A stretch of 64,000 nt of DNA from Syngnathus acus. Lineage: Eukaryota; Chordata; Actinopteri; Syngnathiformes; Syngnathidae. A program made the translations under genes and the position numbers. This document shows, piece by piece, positions 37,277-48,600 of this stretch (within the stretch, counting starts at the first letter, position 1; every line of letters starts with the position of its first letter). The notes below the pieces were generated by a model. It made no database searches. It saw only the letters and a list, made by a program, of their open reading frames with translations, and was not told where the DNA came from. The stretch lies in the NCBI RefSeq assembly GCF_901709675.1, contig NC_051091.1, positions 3,409,967 through 3,473,966 on the forward strand, given 5' to 3'.

Positions 37277-37347
<71 letters not shown>
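37277..37347. repeat. TA microsatellite
   Basis: About 70 bp of uninterrupted (TA)n, flanked by TTATTATT-type sequence; a likely cruciform-prone and polymorphic site. Confidence 0.97.
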
Positions 37348-37350
<3 letters not shown>

Positions 37351-37789
37351 ATTATTTTTTTATATGTTCTTTTTTTCAATGGGAATCTTTCCCAGCTTGG
37401 GGGAGGCAAGTCAAAGAAGGCTCTGCTGTGGTTTCTTAACTGACTTCCACCCCCGGAATGTCAGTGAAGAATATCTGACAAAGGAGTAAAAATACACACC
37501 GGGCAGACAAAGCGTTTTCTTCGGTTCTTGCTGAAATACAACACTTTATCTTTACACTGTTCCACCGTGTTGACTTAAATGCACACTTGAGTCACATTCC
37601 GGCTGTTTTTAAGAACACATCATCAGGCAATGTATATATTATGAAAAGATAGAACTCTTACTGTCGGAAGATCAAAGCTGTTGGGAAGATTATCATTGAC
37701 GAAGGCTGATTTAAAATGAGAATGTGACAAGAAGAAAGGAATTAAAAATAAGAGTAGGAAAATGAAAACATTTTATTTACTTTTTGGGT

Positions 37790-38225
37790 GTAACTGTGAT
37801 TTGTCACACTTATCTGTCCTCTGCATCTTGTGCTCAAACTCGAGTAATCAGCAAATCTTCCTTCGCCACACCCATAAATCTCTTCTTGGCTCATCCTCTG
37901 CCTCAGACCTGGCAGCTCCATTACCAGCATCCTTCTACCGATAGACGCACTGTCCCTCCTCTGCACGTCTGAAGCATCTCAATATGACCGCTCTATCCTT
38001 GTCTCCAAACCTTTCCGTGTGTGCTGTCCCTGTGATGAGCTCATTCCTGATCCCAACCATCCTCGTCACTCCCGATGCGAATCTCTTCTGCTCATTGCTA
38101 CCGTTTTCAAATTATACAGCACGGCTGGTCTCATTAGCGTGCTATTAACCTTTCCTTCCACTTTAGCTCTGCATGCTCTTCTCACATCACCCCAGTTCCC
38201 CCTCTTACTCTCGAATGTCTGTCCT
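37790..38225 (-). mobile_element. Decayed LINE tail (reverse-transcriptase C-terminal region), minus strand
   Basis: On the minus strand a frame reads MQRRDSASIGRRMLVMELPG, then LRQRMSQEEIYG, corresponding to the LINE phrase IGRRMLRMELPGKRKRGRPK. On the plus strand, CCTCTGCATCTTGTGCTCAA, CTGGCAGCTCCATTACCAGC and CATCCTCGTCACTCCCGATG match the antisense consensus. It is interrupted and inactive, and belongs to a different family from the copy at 2,690. Confidence 0.82.
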
Positions 38226-40109
38226 CACTACTATAGATTAAAGGTACGATAAAGACCAACAATGGGTCAATGATATGAAGGATATTAAAAACGAAATTAA
38301 AGGGATAAAACATATACCGCTTATTAGTACAGAAAATGGTTGGGTGGATATTCTGAGGAGTCCTGGTTTTAATCCTTTTGGAAATCTCTAGAAGGAAATG
38401 GAAAAATGCTGTCAGAAGAAAGTGCTCTTCAAAAGTCTGACACAAAGAGTTGCAATTTGATTGAAATGCTTGCCTTCACGGGTTGTGCAACCACATTTTT
38501 GGTACCATTATATTGTACATATTCTGTATTTTTCGTTTGTTTCGATTCAAAAGCAATGAACAATTTGGTTGCTCTTCAAATATAAACAGAGCGGTCCGAC
38601 TTGCACGGGACGTGAGCGTGCGTAGGAACAACCGATGCTGCATGTTTCATCGGAGCGATCCGCTTCCAAATTCCCCCCATCTGATTGCATGCAGAAACAT
38701 GGGCAGATACAATAGAAGCATGATATATGCCAAGTTCCAGAATCCAGGATGACAGAGGAGGGAACACCGTAGCTCATTAACAGCGGCCGCTTGGACTGAT
38801 CCCAGGACTCAGCCGAGGGAATAAGAGCCAACTCGCTCTATTACCGAGAAGCGAGACATTTCCAAAGGGCATGACCATCTGGAACACGCTTCACAAGCTT
38901 TTTCTAAACTGCATTTGCGTGGGAAGCAGAGCCCTCACTCGTCAAGCAGGTTGACAATTAGGTGGCACAGTTCTCGCTTCATGTTGCTCTGAATTGTCCA
39001 ATATGGTCCTGCGAGATGGAATGGATTAAAAAAAATAAAAAACATCGAAAACAAGTATGCTCTCAGAAACCATCGCAACTGGTTGTTTTGTTTTGTCAAA
39101 TGAAAGGCAAATAAACACAGCAGCAGCCTTTTCCTGATGTCACTCAGTGTTCCAGAAACATCAAAACATAGTTTCCAGTGTTCAGATGACAACCCTCAAG
39201 AGACAAATTGCTGCGTATGAAAAATTGATATACGGCAGGTAATAGACTCCTAGCCTAATCGAGAGTCTGACTGACCACATGACTTGAAAAGTACGAATCC
39301 AAATTATAACCGAATGAATTATTCACTGAACCCCCACATGGTATCAAAAGGTGGACTCAAATGACGCAAGTTTTGGCTTGTTTAAGGGAACATCCAGAAC
39401 AAAACTAATGAGAACAGGCACACAAAGTGATGAAGTGCCCCAAGGCTGCTCTGCTCTCGCTCTGCATTTTCTTTCTAATTATAAACACAAGATAGATAAA
39501 TGCTCGCGCCTACTGTTGGTTCCTGCTTGAATTAATAATAATAAACAAAGCAACTGTAATGTCAGAAAAGTAAAGTCTGAAAAACTGTCAAAATAAATTG
39601 ACTACCACTGCACGGCTGTGCTTGGATCCATTCTCAAGGCAGATAGATAGATAATCAAAGTATGACAGAAGGTTTTACATTTCAAATAACCCAAGGTGCA
39701 TTATCAGCAGTTATTTACAGTGTAAGCGCTGCTCATTAATTTTTCAACAAGCCCTAAAAGTCTGGCTGACAGGCAAAGCTGGCAAGCAAAAGCAAAAGAA
39801 TGAGCTGTTGTTTTTTTACCCTCACAACGTGAAACCTAGTAATGGCAGCGTGCAAAGTGCTAGCAAATGCATTATTTATGGGCTGATGTTGTAATATGCA
39901 AAGGTCAAGGCCGCTGTCTCAACACAGCAGTTTGTCAGACATGTTTCACTCTACAATTTCGATGATAATATTTAAGATGAAATCGATATTAACTTATTCA
40001 TAGCTGCTCAAACTACTGCTGGAAAAGAAAAGTCTAGCAGAGTTTGATGTGATGTACGGTATTTTTTTTTCATCACCTGAATCTGATGCTGGGTAGCTGT
40101 GGATTTTGA

Positions 40110-40505
40110 GCAAGATGAGTTGATTTTACCTAAGTTGGGTCAATTTGACCCAGCTGATTGAGTTGAAGATTGGATTCAGGTGAGCTGAGGAGCAAAAGCT
40201 GGTTTAATGTAACATTCTTAGGAAATGTTATTGGGGGATGGATGGGTCAGTTGGCAACTGATTATGGGCACAGGAATCAATAATTTATATTGGGTCAAAT
40301 AGGCCAACATTTGGCATGATTCTATTGACCTCCCCAAAAATGGGTCAAATGAATAACCCATAAAACAACTTGACATTCTGGGGTTATTTACCTTACCCAG
40401 CTATTTTGGGTAAGGTAAATAACCCAAAAGTTCCGTCCGTCCATTTTTGACCCAATTTGGGTCATTTTTGACCCGACATTTTTTGGATTATCAATGGGCA
40501 TTCAG
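40110..40505. repeat. TGGGTCAAA-rich non-autonomous element with central hairpin
   Basis: Many short copies of GGGTCAA and its complement TTGACCC occur in both orientations (for example GGGTCAATTTGACCC at about 40,137-40,151). They enclose a perfect hairpin at 40,381-40,425: arms GGGTTATTTACCTTACCC and its exact complement around a 9-base loop. This looks like a palindromic MITE; boundaries are approximate. Confidence 0.6.
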
Positions 40506-43295
40506 TTTAAATACTGTGCCAAACATATAATACAAGCGAATTAGCTGGTGAACCCTGGTAGGGGAAAGTTAGTTAATCTTTTTAAAAACTCTTTGAAATA
40601 AAATTAGAATTATTTTTAATCTAACTATACTGATATACTGACCCATTTATTGGTACATTTAGTTTAACATTGTGGGTAGTTTTTCTGCACTGGGTATGAG
40701 TAACACAGCAACAGCTCAGTCCCTTTTGGACAATAGCTATTTCACCCAATTTGGGTCACAGCACCGTCGTTTCTTCATCGGCGGATTCCACACCGGTGTT
40801 GTCATGAACGTTAGGCGGATTACACATGCAGCAACGGGTACCTTCCGTTGAAAGTGATCTTGCGACAGAATGCACCTGACTGCCTCCTTGTCTGTGTGTG
40901 TGTGTGTTTTTGTATTCTGCTTTGTAATCACATTACCCATGCATGTCTCATTAATTCCCCGCCTTGCTCAGTAGCCTACGACTCCAGCTGTCACAGTCCT
41001 GCAGCTACCGCATGCCAAACCGAGGGCTCTAAACAAAATAGCGGGTGAAGGTAAAACGATGGCCCGCAGAGCAGTCGGAAATCATTGATGAGGGTCAGAC
41101 GATTTCATACCGAGACATCTCCGTGGGTATTGCAGACTCATAAATGAAGGCTGATTTCAAACATTGTTATTCTATTTAAATTGTTTTATTGGTACAGACA
41201 TTTTATCACTTTTTTTTTTTCATTCAAACAAATCATGCTTATTTATTTTCAATTAATTTTGCCTCTTTACCTTATGAGTTCAGCTGGCTTCTATGGGGAA
41301 TCATTGAAAAATAATCATTCCAATACCCCCATAGAGATAATATGACCCACACAGTGAATTATTGATGATACTATATATTCCGAATACATATTTAATACAC
41401 TTGACGACTTGGATTATAATGTTACATTTTGGGTATTGGATCATTTCCAGGCATGCTTTGACTGATTGTGATTGACATTGCAAAGGAAGCCTCGATGACC
41501 CCATTTGACCGCTGGAAACGATTCTTGCATTCAGATTTGCGTAGACTCACAGCTACGGTGAACGATGACATATTTCTCAGTTACATAGTCATATATCACA
41601 CCGAAGCTCTCCGGTTGCTTTTCTGCACTCGGCATTCTTGTGAGGGAAAACGTGCTGCAGAGCTGAGACCAAACACGGCAGTTTTTTTTTTTTTAATGGA
41701 ATGAAAGTTGCATAAGATCTTCCTTGTCCAAAGTTGAAATCACGACTTCTCTCACTCATACTTTTTCATCATAATCTGACTCTCCAGTGATGCTCTAATT
41801 AACCTCATTTCATTCAAGCCGCAAGCAGTGATTATCTGCTTAATGCACTCGTTTCACAGGCACTTAATAAAATCATTCTTTTGTTTTATTCCCCATCTTT
41901 AGGCAATACTTCTGCATACAGTTGTATTCTTCCGGAAATGTTTTGTAGTGTAGTTCTGTTTTATTCTTCTCATGGTAGAACTCAAATGAGAATCCAGGTG
42001 GGGGATTAAAAAGAAAAAAAGTGACTTGCTCATTTCCAATTGACGAGCGCCATTTTCATAAGCTAGCATCAGAGAGAATTGGTGCTCTCTACACTGGGAT
42101 CTATTTTGTTTGTAATATGCAGTATTTGCTTTGGCAAAACGAATTGATGTAACCCCAAAGCTTTGATTTGGATCGAGTGTTGGGGATCATAAAGCTCCCG
42201 TTTCCGTCAAACATCTGTTTCTGTCTCAGTTGCACAAATAATGAGGCATTAAACCGAACGGCAAGAAAACATCCAATTACAATCAATCAAATAGAGAAAA
42301 CAACACGACACAGTAGTTAAGGGCGACATTCTATGGCAAATTGTCTTTTTAATTGCTTGTACACAAATAACTGGGTGAAGAGCAGGAACAAAATTTAACC
42401 TCTTGAGCGAGATAGTTGACGGGGCGGTAAGTTCGACTTACTTAGTTATCTCCCTGACATGTCACTTGATACACAAAATAGATTTTGTGAATGATTCATT
42501 GAAATTCCACCATTTTAGATATTCACAGCCAGCTTAAAAGCCAATAAAATAGACAAAACTAAAATGAAGTCGTCACTTTTTATCCAGCTTTGACATCCTT
42601 GGCCATTGAAAGCATGCGTGCTTTAGTAGGCTGGTGCTGACACCCCTGAAAAATGCACAGCGCTACAAAATTACCATTTAAATGAGAAGCTGTTTTCTTT
42701 CTTTTCTTTTGGTTAAAAAACATCATTATCATCCAACATTTCAGGCATAAAATTACAGTATGATGATTTCGGCTCAAATTATAATTAGAATGAAAATGAT
42801 ACGAGCCCATTTGTTGTTGACCAAGGATTGTGTTTGGGTGTTTGATACGATACAATGCCAGCAAGACAAATACAATTTACAGTGTGATGGTGTCGTACGT
42901 CTTTGCGGGATGAGAGAAGCGTGCACCAAATTTCTTTTACGATACAGTATCAGATTTCCTTTCTGGTTATGTTTCCTGGCTCAACATCACAATCAAATGA
43001 AGCAGTTAAATAAATAACTGTTGCTTCGGTAAATTTGACAGAAGTCTATCCCTCAAATCAACTTTTTATTTTTACACCTAGAAGAATTGCATATCGTGTC
43101 ATTTCAAAGTTGAATTTTGGACAGAATATTTGGTAAAAATATTCTGTAACAGTTCCAGAATAAGTCGACATTTCTTTATAAATCACCGACCCAGCCTGCC
43201 TTATCTCCATCCATCACTTTGTAGTAAATGCCTATGCTTGCAAAGTGTCTGACTTCTATTCGTTGCAGTGATTCCTATTAAAGTGATGGACACAC

Positions 43296-43708
43296 AATAA
43301 AGCATGTTTAAGCCTTTGACATTGCCTTTGTAATGGACTGTAGTCACAGAATGATGGGGCAATTTATTAAAAACTGCTTGAATATATTAAATCCCCTATG
43401 ACTGCCTTTTTGCACATATGTCTGATGTCAAGCGTGGGCTTGTGAAGCCTTTTGTGGCAAATAAACTTGACTTGATGACAATCAACCATATGCTCGGCAA
43501 AACGTTGAGCATATCAGGGGAAGGATTATGTCGGGAGTGTGTTTCTGGTCTCAAGCCCGGTCACATACTTTTGCGTGCACTTTACTGATTTGTTAATGTT
43601 CTACTTTTGTATTTTATCATGTCGCCTTAAATAGATTTGGATGGCCTTGCGCTGTGCATGTGATGTTTGTATGTACTCACGTGCTACATGCTGCTTTTAT
43701 TCAATAAA
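43296..43708 (+). terminator. Cluster of plus-strand polyadenylation-type signals
   Basis: AATAAA occurs at 43,296-43,301, 43,460-43,465 and 43,703-43,708. The last is followed by GGTGTTTTGAGTCTG, a GT-rich stretch at the right distance for a cleavage element. No plus-strand coding gene is seen, so if used they would end a noncoding transcript. Chance occurrence in AT-rich DNA is quite possible. Confidence 0.25.
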
Positions 43709-44319
43709 CCAGATTTTGTACAATTGGTGTTTTGAGTCTGCTTTTTGGGTTCCAATAACACAACCATCAATCAAGACCAAGGGTGTTCCATTCCTTTTCA
43801 AATTAAATGAAGGCCAGATAATGACAGTTATGAGACCAAGCTATCGAGTTGTCTTATTCACACCACCATATAGGCAATACTATTTTACCCAGTCCTTTAT
43901 TTAAGTATGTTCCTTGTCAAAGTTTTTAAGAGAAAAACATGATTTTTTTTTCACATCGTATGGTTATAATGTAACGAGCGATCACCCCCAAGCACTCTTG
44001 TAATATTAACCAAAGTGTCCATCACTGATAACTGAGGTTTGTGAAATTTGCAGTGTCACAGTGTGAATATCTTGAGCAGATGTGAGAGCCCAGTGAAACT
44101 CAATTCCCTGCTATCAATCATCAGACTTGATTACAGCTCGCACTTTCTGGTCTGTTGCTTTTCTGAGCCTGTGCCTTTGAGTTCTCATGCTTCCTTTTCC
44201 CAAAGCATAATGATTCAAAAGTCTTCAGCTCTGAAAGATGTTCTGGTGTACTGAATAATGTTTAAGTCACGTAGCAAATAGGACCAGTCGCGTTCCATTT
44301 TAAAATCATCGGCTCAATT

Positions 44320-45442
44320 AATGCTAATATCTGTCTTGTTTATTATGGGTACGGAGCTGCAGAAAGGGGATCATTTTTTAAAATCCATGTTGTCAACTGA
44401 TGATACTTTTTGGGGCAGTAAATGTATCTTAACATTAAGCAGAGTTAACAGGCAAACAAGGCATTTAAAAACATGTCAGAAAAGACAATTTAATACATCA
44501 AAAAACACAAATTAATCTTCCAAACATGCAAAATGGCAAATTCTTTTTTTTTTTCATTCATAAAACAATTCAGTGACTCTGGTGCTAGACTTTATGTAAA
44601 ATAACAAACGACGTGTCAACTGTAACAAAGTGTTTCCTTTCGTTAACATTTTTGTAATATTTTTACACACTGAAATGATGTAATTTGCAAAAAAATATAT
44701 ATGTTGAAATCTCAAAATCACCTATTCTATACGTCCATCAAGTGACATTTTGTAAACTGGGCTGTTATAGCGATCAAACAATAAAGATCGTATTCCCTAT
44801 GAGGCAAAATGACAACATTTTTACTTCTAACATCAACAGAATCAGGACTCAAAAATATGTATGATGTCCAGTAAAATACCACTGGGAAGTAATAAGTTAA
44901 GAAGTAGCCTTTACAGACAGATCGTATTGTGAAGCTATCTCAAACAGGAAAGATAAATCACAAATTACTCTGCCAAAAGAATGCGTTTGAATTTATATAT
45001 ATATGAATGAAGCAGATCCAGCAAAGTTCTGAATATCTTTTTTTAGCGAAACCAACAATTCTTCAAAAAATGGAAAAAAAAAAATGCTCATAAACATTCA
45101 CTTTACATTTTCTACAAAAATGGGGGGAAATGGCGGGGGTTAACACACCACAGAAACACGCCCCAAAATAACAAAATCAAAATATATATATTAAAAAAAA
45201 ACATAAATCCACAGTATGCAAGGGTTGACACTATATAAATACAAATAAGTATTTATAAATGGTCATTGAGCTGCAAACAAGAACTTTCGAAAATGGACGT
45301 CAGTGCCATTGACAAGACGTATTGCATTTGACACAAAACGTGTGGTCTACCGCACTCTCCTCTGTGTTCCCTTCCATTTGCCCCTGTGAGCAGTTTTAAT
45401 GAAAACGGTGTGCATGGCGGAAGATGGATGAAGTTGGGCTGC
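44320..45442 (-). other. chl1: Likely chl1 3' untranslated region
   Basis: AT-rich sequence following the stop codon, without coding potential. On the minus strand, candidate poly(A) signals are ATTAAA at 44,489-44,494 and AATAAA at 44,339-44,344. The lower boundary is a guess based on the second signal, and a longer UTR cannot be excluded. Confidence 0.5.
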
Positions 45443-45647
45443 TCATGCCGGGCTCTGTGCGGCGGCTTTGATCTCAGATGACATCCTCTTCTCCTTACGG
45501 CCGGCGTACTCGCCAATAAAGGAGCCATCTTCGTTGAAGTGAGTGTCTTCTTCAGCGTAGTCGACCAGGCTGTCCCCGCTGTCCCCCGCTTTGATCTCTC
45601 TGCTCAGAGAGCGGTGGCTGCCTTTTAGTGGCTTCTCATCATTGTCG
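45443..45647 (-). CDS. chl1: chl1 last coding exon: cytoplasmic tail with ankyrin-binding motif
   Basis: Acceptor TTCTCCAACAG; stop TGA at 45,443-45,445. It encodes [20 protein letters not shown], then [27 protein letters not shown] and a C-terminus ending AAAQSPA. The FIGEY pentapeptide occupies the ankyrin-binding site (FIGQY in most L1-family members; FIGAY in mammalian CHL1 as I recall it). There is no YSLA-type PDZ ligand at the end. Confidence 0.95.
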
Positions 45648-48600
45648 CTGTTGGAGAAGCACGATGGAGTTATATCTTTGCCATGGATGGTTTGGTATTT
45701 ACTCATGGAAGCCTTGGTTGCATTTCTTAAATGTTTGGAGATAATTCATTATGTATTCCCATTATCATGTACCGTTTTTTTCGGACTATAAGGCGCACCT
45801 AAAAACCTAAAATTTTCTCAAAAGCCGACAGTGCGCCTTATAGTCCGGTGCGCCTTATATATGGACCAAATTCCTAAATTTAAACTGGCCCGAAACATTG
45901 TGTCATGAAATCAATCATAAGTGGCCCGCTGAAGACTATGAATCATGAATCAAAAAGACTATGGATCACTGTTTTGTGATTATAAAGTAATTTGTTGCGT
46001 CTGAAGTTGAAATAAAAAAGATAAAATGGAGAATGATTTGATTTGGATTAAAAATTTGACATGATGCATTAATGGTGCACCTTATAGTCCGGTGCGCCTT
46101 GTATAAGGACAAAGTTTAAAAATGGGCCATTCATTGAAGGTGCGCCTTATAATCCGGTGCGCCTTATAGTCCGGAAAATACGGTACTCCAGGAATGATGC
46201 TAAAACGGGGCTAGTATATAGCCATGGCAAAAACCTGTGTAGCCCCAGTCAAACCCCTCCAGCATTTTATTTTATATCCAAAAATATATTTATACGTTAT
46301 TATCTCAGTCTCTTTATGTAACTGTCAAGCCCTGGCAAAAACCTGTGTAGCCCCAGTCAAACCCCTCCAGCATTTTATTTTATATCCAAAAATACATTTA
46401 TACGTTATTATCTCAGTCTCTTTATGTAACTGTCAAGCCCTGGGAGAGAAAAAACAAATCCTGCAGCCGTCTTTAATATTTTCTCTCCAAAGTATACGAC
46501 TGGAATTAAAAGAAATGACTGCATAAAAATAAAAAGTCCATATTTGAATGGTTTGCTTAGCAAAACGCGAATTCTGATCAAGTTGAGACACTATCAAATA
46601 TGAATAAAAACAGAATACAAGAATTTGCAAATCATTTTCAACTTATGCTCTTAAAATACATTAGAAAGTCAAAAAAAAGTGGTGGGTTTCTTGGATCTTC
46701 AAAATATGCCTCTGTGAATCCAATCCAAAGTGCAAATGGGGCACCGGAGCCGTTGCTCTTGAGAACTGCTCCAAATGGCTCAAGGCCCAGTCAATACTAC
46801 TTACATAATCAAAAGTTCAGCAAGAATATAAAGAACTCTTTACGAATTTCTCATGCAATGAAAGGTAAAATTCTGCCACACAAAGACATTTGACTTGATA
46901 CTAACGTTGTCAATGCCACTGATTGGGAAATTACAGTACATCACAAGTCATGCAGGGGTAGTCTGTCGTAAATTGGCACACTACAGGATTAATGAAACGT
47001 GTACGGATAATACTGCCCCAGAGAAGGGTTGCTTTCGAACACTGATTGCTTTCAGCTTCCTGCTGTGTCCTGGGCACTCTATGCCCGGTGCCATCAGAGC
47101 AGGAAATGGCAGCATTTCAACATTGCTACAGCTCCCTTCAGAAAGCAATGTCTATTAAAAAAAAGTGTGCACACCACACTGAAGGCGCTTTGTGACCAGA
47201 GGAACTTTTACTAGTTTGAGAAATTGTCATCATTCATGTCAATTTGTAAAAAATTGGGGAAAGCCTCACCTCCACCAAGCAGAACCGATGGGTTTAGCCA
47301 CAACTCACAAATCTAGACACTGTCAATCCAATTGCTCTTGTGTATTCAAGTAAAATGTCAAGAAAGAACACAAAATGCTGGCTTTCCTTCATTGCTGATC
47401 CTTTTTTTTCTTTTTACTGCAGCCATTTGAACTCTTAGCATGTTAACGCGCCAAAAATCAATTTCCAGCGTTTGCAACATAATGGCGAACAAGCGGTTAC
47501 TTGTTACAATATCCCTCGCACAGTCAAAGCCGCGGCATAGTGAGCAAATCATTGCCTTTTGGGACACAAATGAGGTGAGAAGTTGCTTGTTGCCAGGTAA
47601 TATATAGTTTGCCATGTGAGCAAATGCCATGTATTTTACAGATGTGTATACATATATGCTATTTATATATGTATGTCTATACATTCATGAACACAGATAT
47701 AAATATATATGCACAAGTACGGATATTAATACACTATATAGTATATACACTATATATTTTTTTTTATACATATATAAATATATACATGTACATATTTGTA
47801 TATGTATACATATATGTATACATGAATGTGCATACGTGGTGATATGCATACGTATATGTATATACGTATATGTTTACATAAGCGTACATCTGAGTTTTGC
47901 ATGTGAAAAATACAGTAGCAAGCTGAAATCAACCGTATCTGTTGGTGGAAACATGGCTCATAAATTGAGGGAAATTGTGGTATCCTCCATTTAGATGTGT
48001 AACACTTATAAAAAAAAGTACACCATTATACGGGAATTATTCCCTAAAGGTTGGTCTAAAGCAGTCCAGGTTTTTTTTTGTGTCCCTAACATTTCCTAGC
48101 TCTCATTGGTCAGAAATGCCTTGTGCCTAATGATAGCTGGATGCAAGTGCTACTGCAACAACATTGATGTGCAAACACCTCACATTGCTATTGCTGCTCA
48201 TCGCGTACGTTCCAATTCCCCAGCACCATCAAATTTCTTCCACAGAAGAAGTATGAGGCTCCGTGTCAACCTCATGAGTGTTACGTTCTCTTTGCAGCAG
48301 TAGGGAAGAAATAAAGAGTCGCACTGAGATGGGAGCAAAGAGACTTAAAGAGCAAAGTAGCGCTTTGAGGGTGTCACTTACCTGTATTCGCAAAATGTGT
48401 CGTCATTCATACCCTGGGACTCCACGTCTGGATGAAGGTCTTCTTTTTCTTTTACTGCTCGCAAAATGAGGAAGACAATGTCAAACACATGCTCAAGGGA
48501 GCTGCAAATGAAAAGCATCGTCTCACAACTCACGACTATTTTACAGTCAAGCTCGTTAATGCAAGTCAGAAGGAGATGTTCTTTTGGACGGAACATTTAC

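Larger units (their letters stand above)
28078..44319. other. Intergenic sequence between chl1 and the orphan contactin exon
   Basis: No supported protein-coding exon on either strand. Recognised contents are listed separately: ATT-rich run, hAT-like element, LINE tail, TA microsatellite and a hairpin-bearing repeat. CpG-enriched patches at about 38,575-38,830 and 40,745-40,880 could be regulatory but nothing specific is recognised. Plus-strand poly(A)-type signals occur near 43.3-43.7 kb (see findings). Confidence 0.6.
45648..48381. other. chl1: chl1 last intron
   Basis: Contains a palindromic element (45,770-46,185), a 108-bp tandem duplication (46,225-46,440), a fragment of a dispersed repeat (about 46,578-46,650) and a TA/TACATA-rich run (47,640-47,885). 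No additional exon, including an RSLE-type mini-exon, is recognised. Confidence 0.8.

Noticed and set aside
38547-38831. CpG-enriched patch with open frames on both strands as a possible promoter or first exon for the orphan leader
   Set aside because: No splice donor or motif clearly supports it; left as unassigned intergenic sequence.
46224-46526. 100-codon frame with a repeated 36-residue unit
   Set aside because: Artefact of the 108-bp intronic tandem duplication, which happens to be divisible by three.
47609-47994. Tyr/Ile-rich 121-codon frame
   Set aside because: Derived from the TATATG/TACATA low-complexity run.
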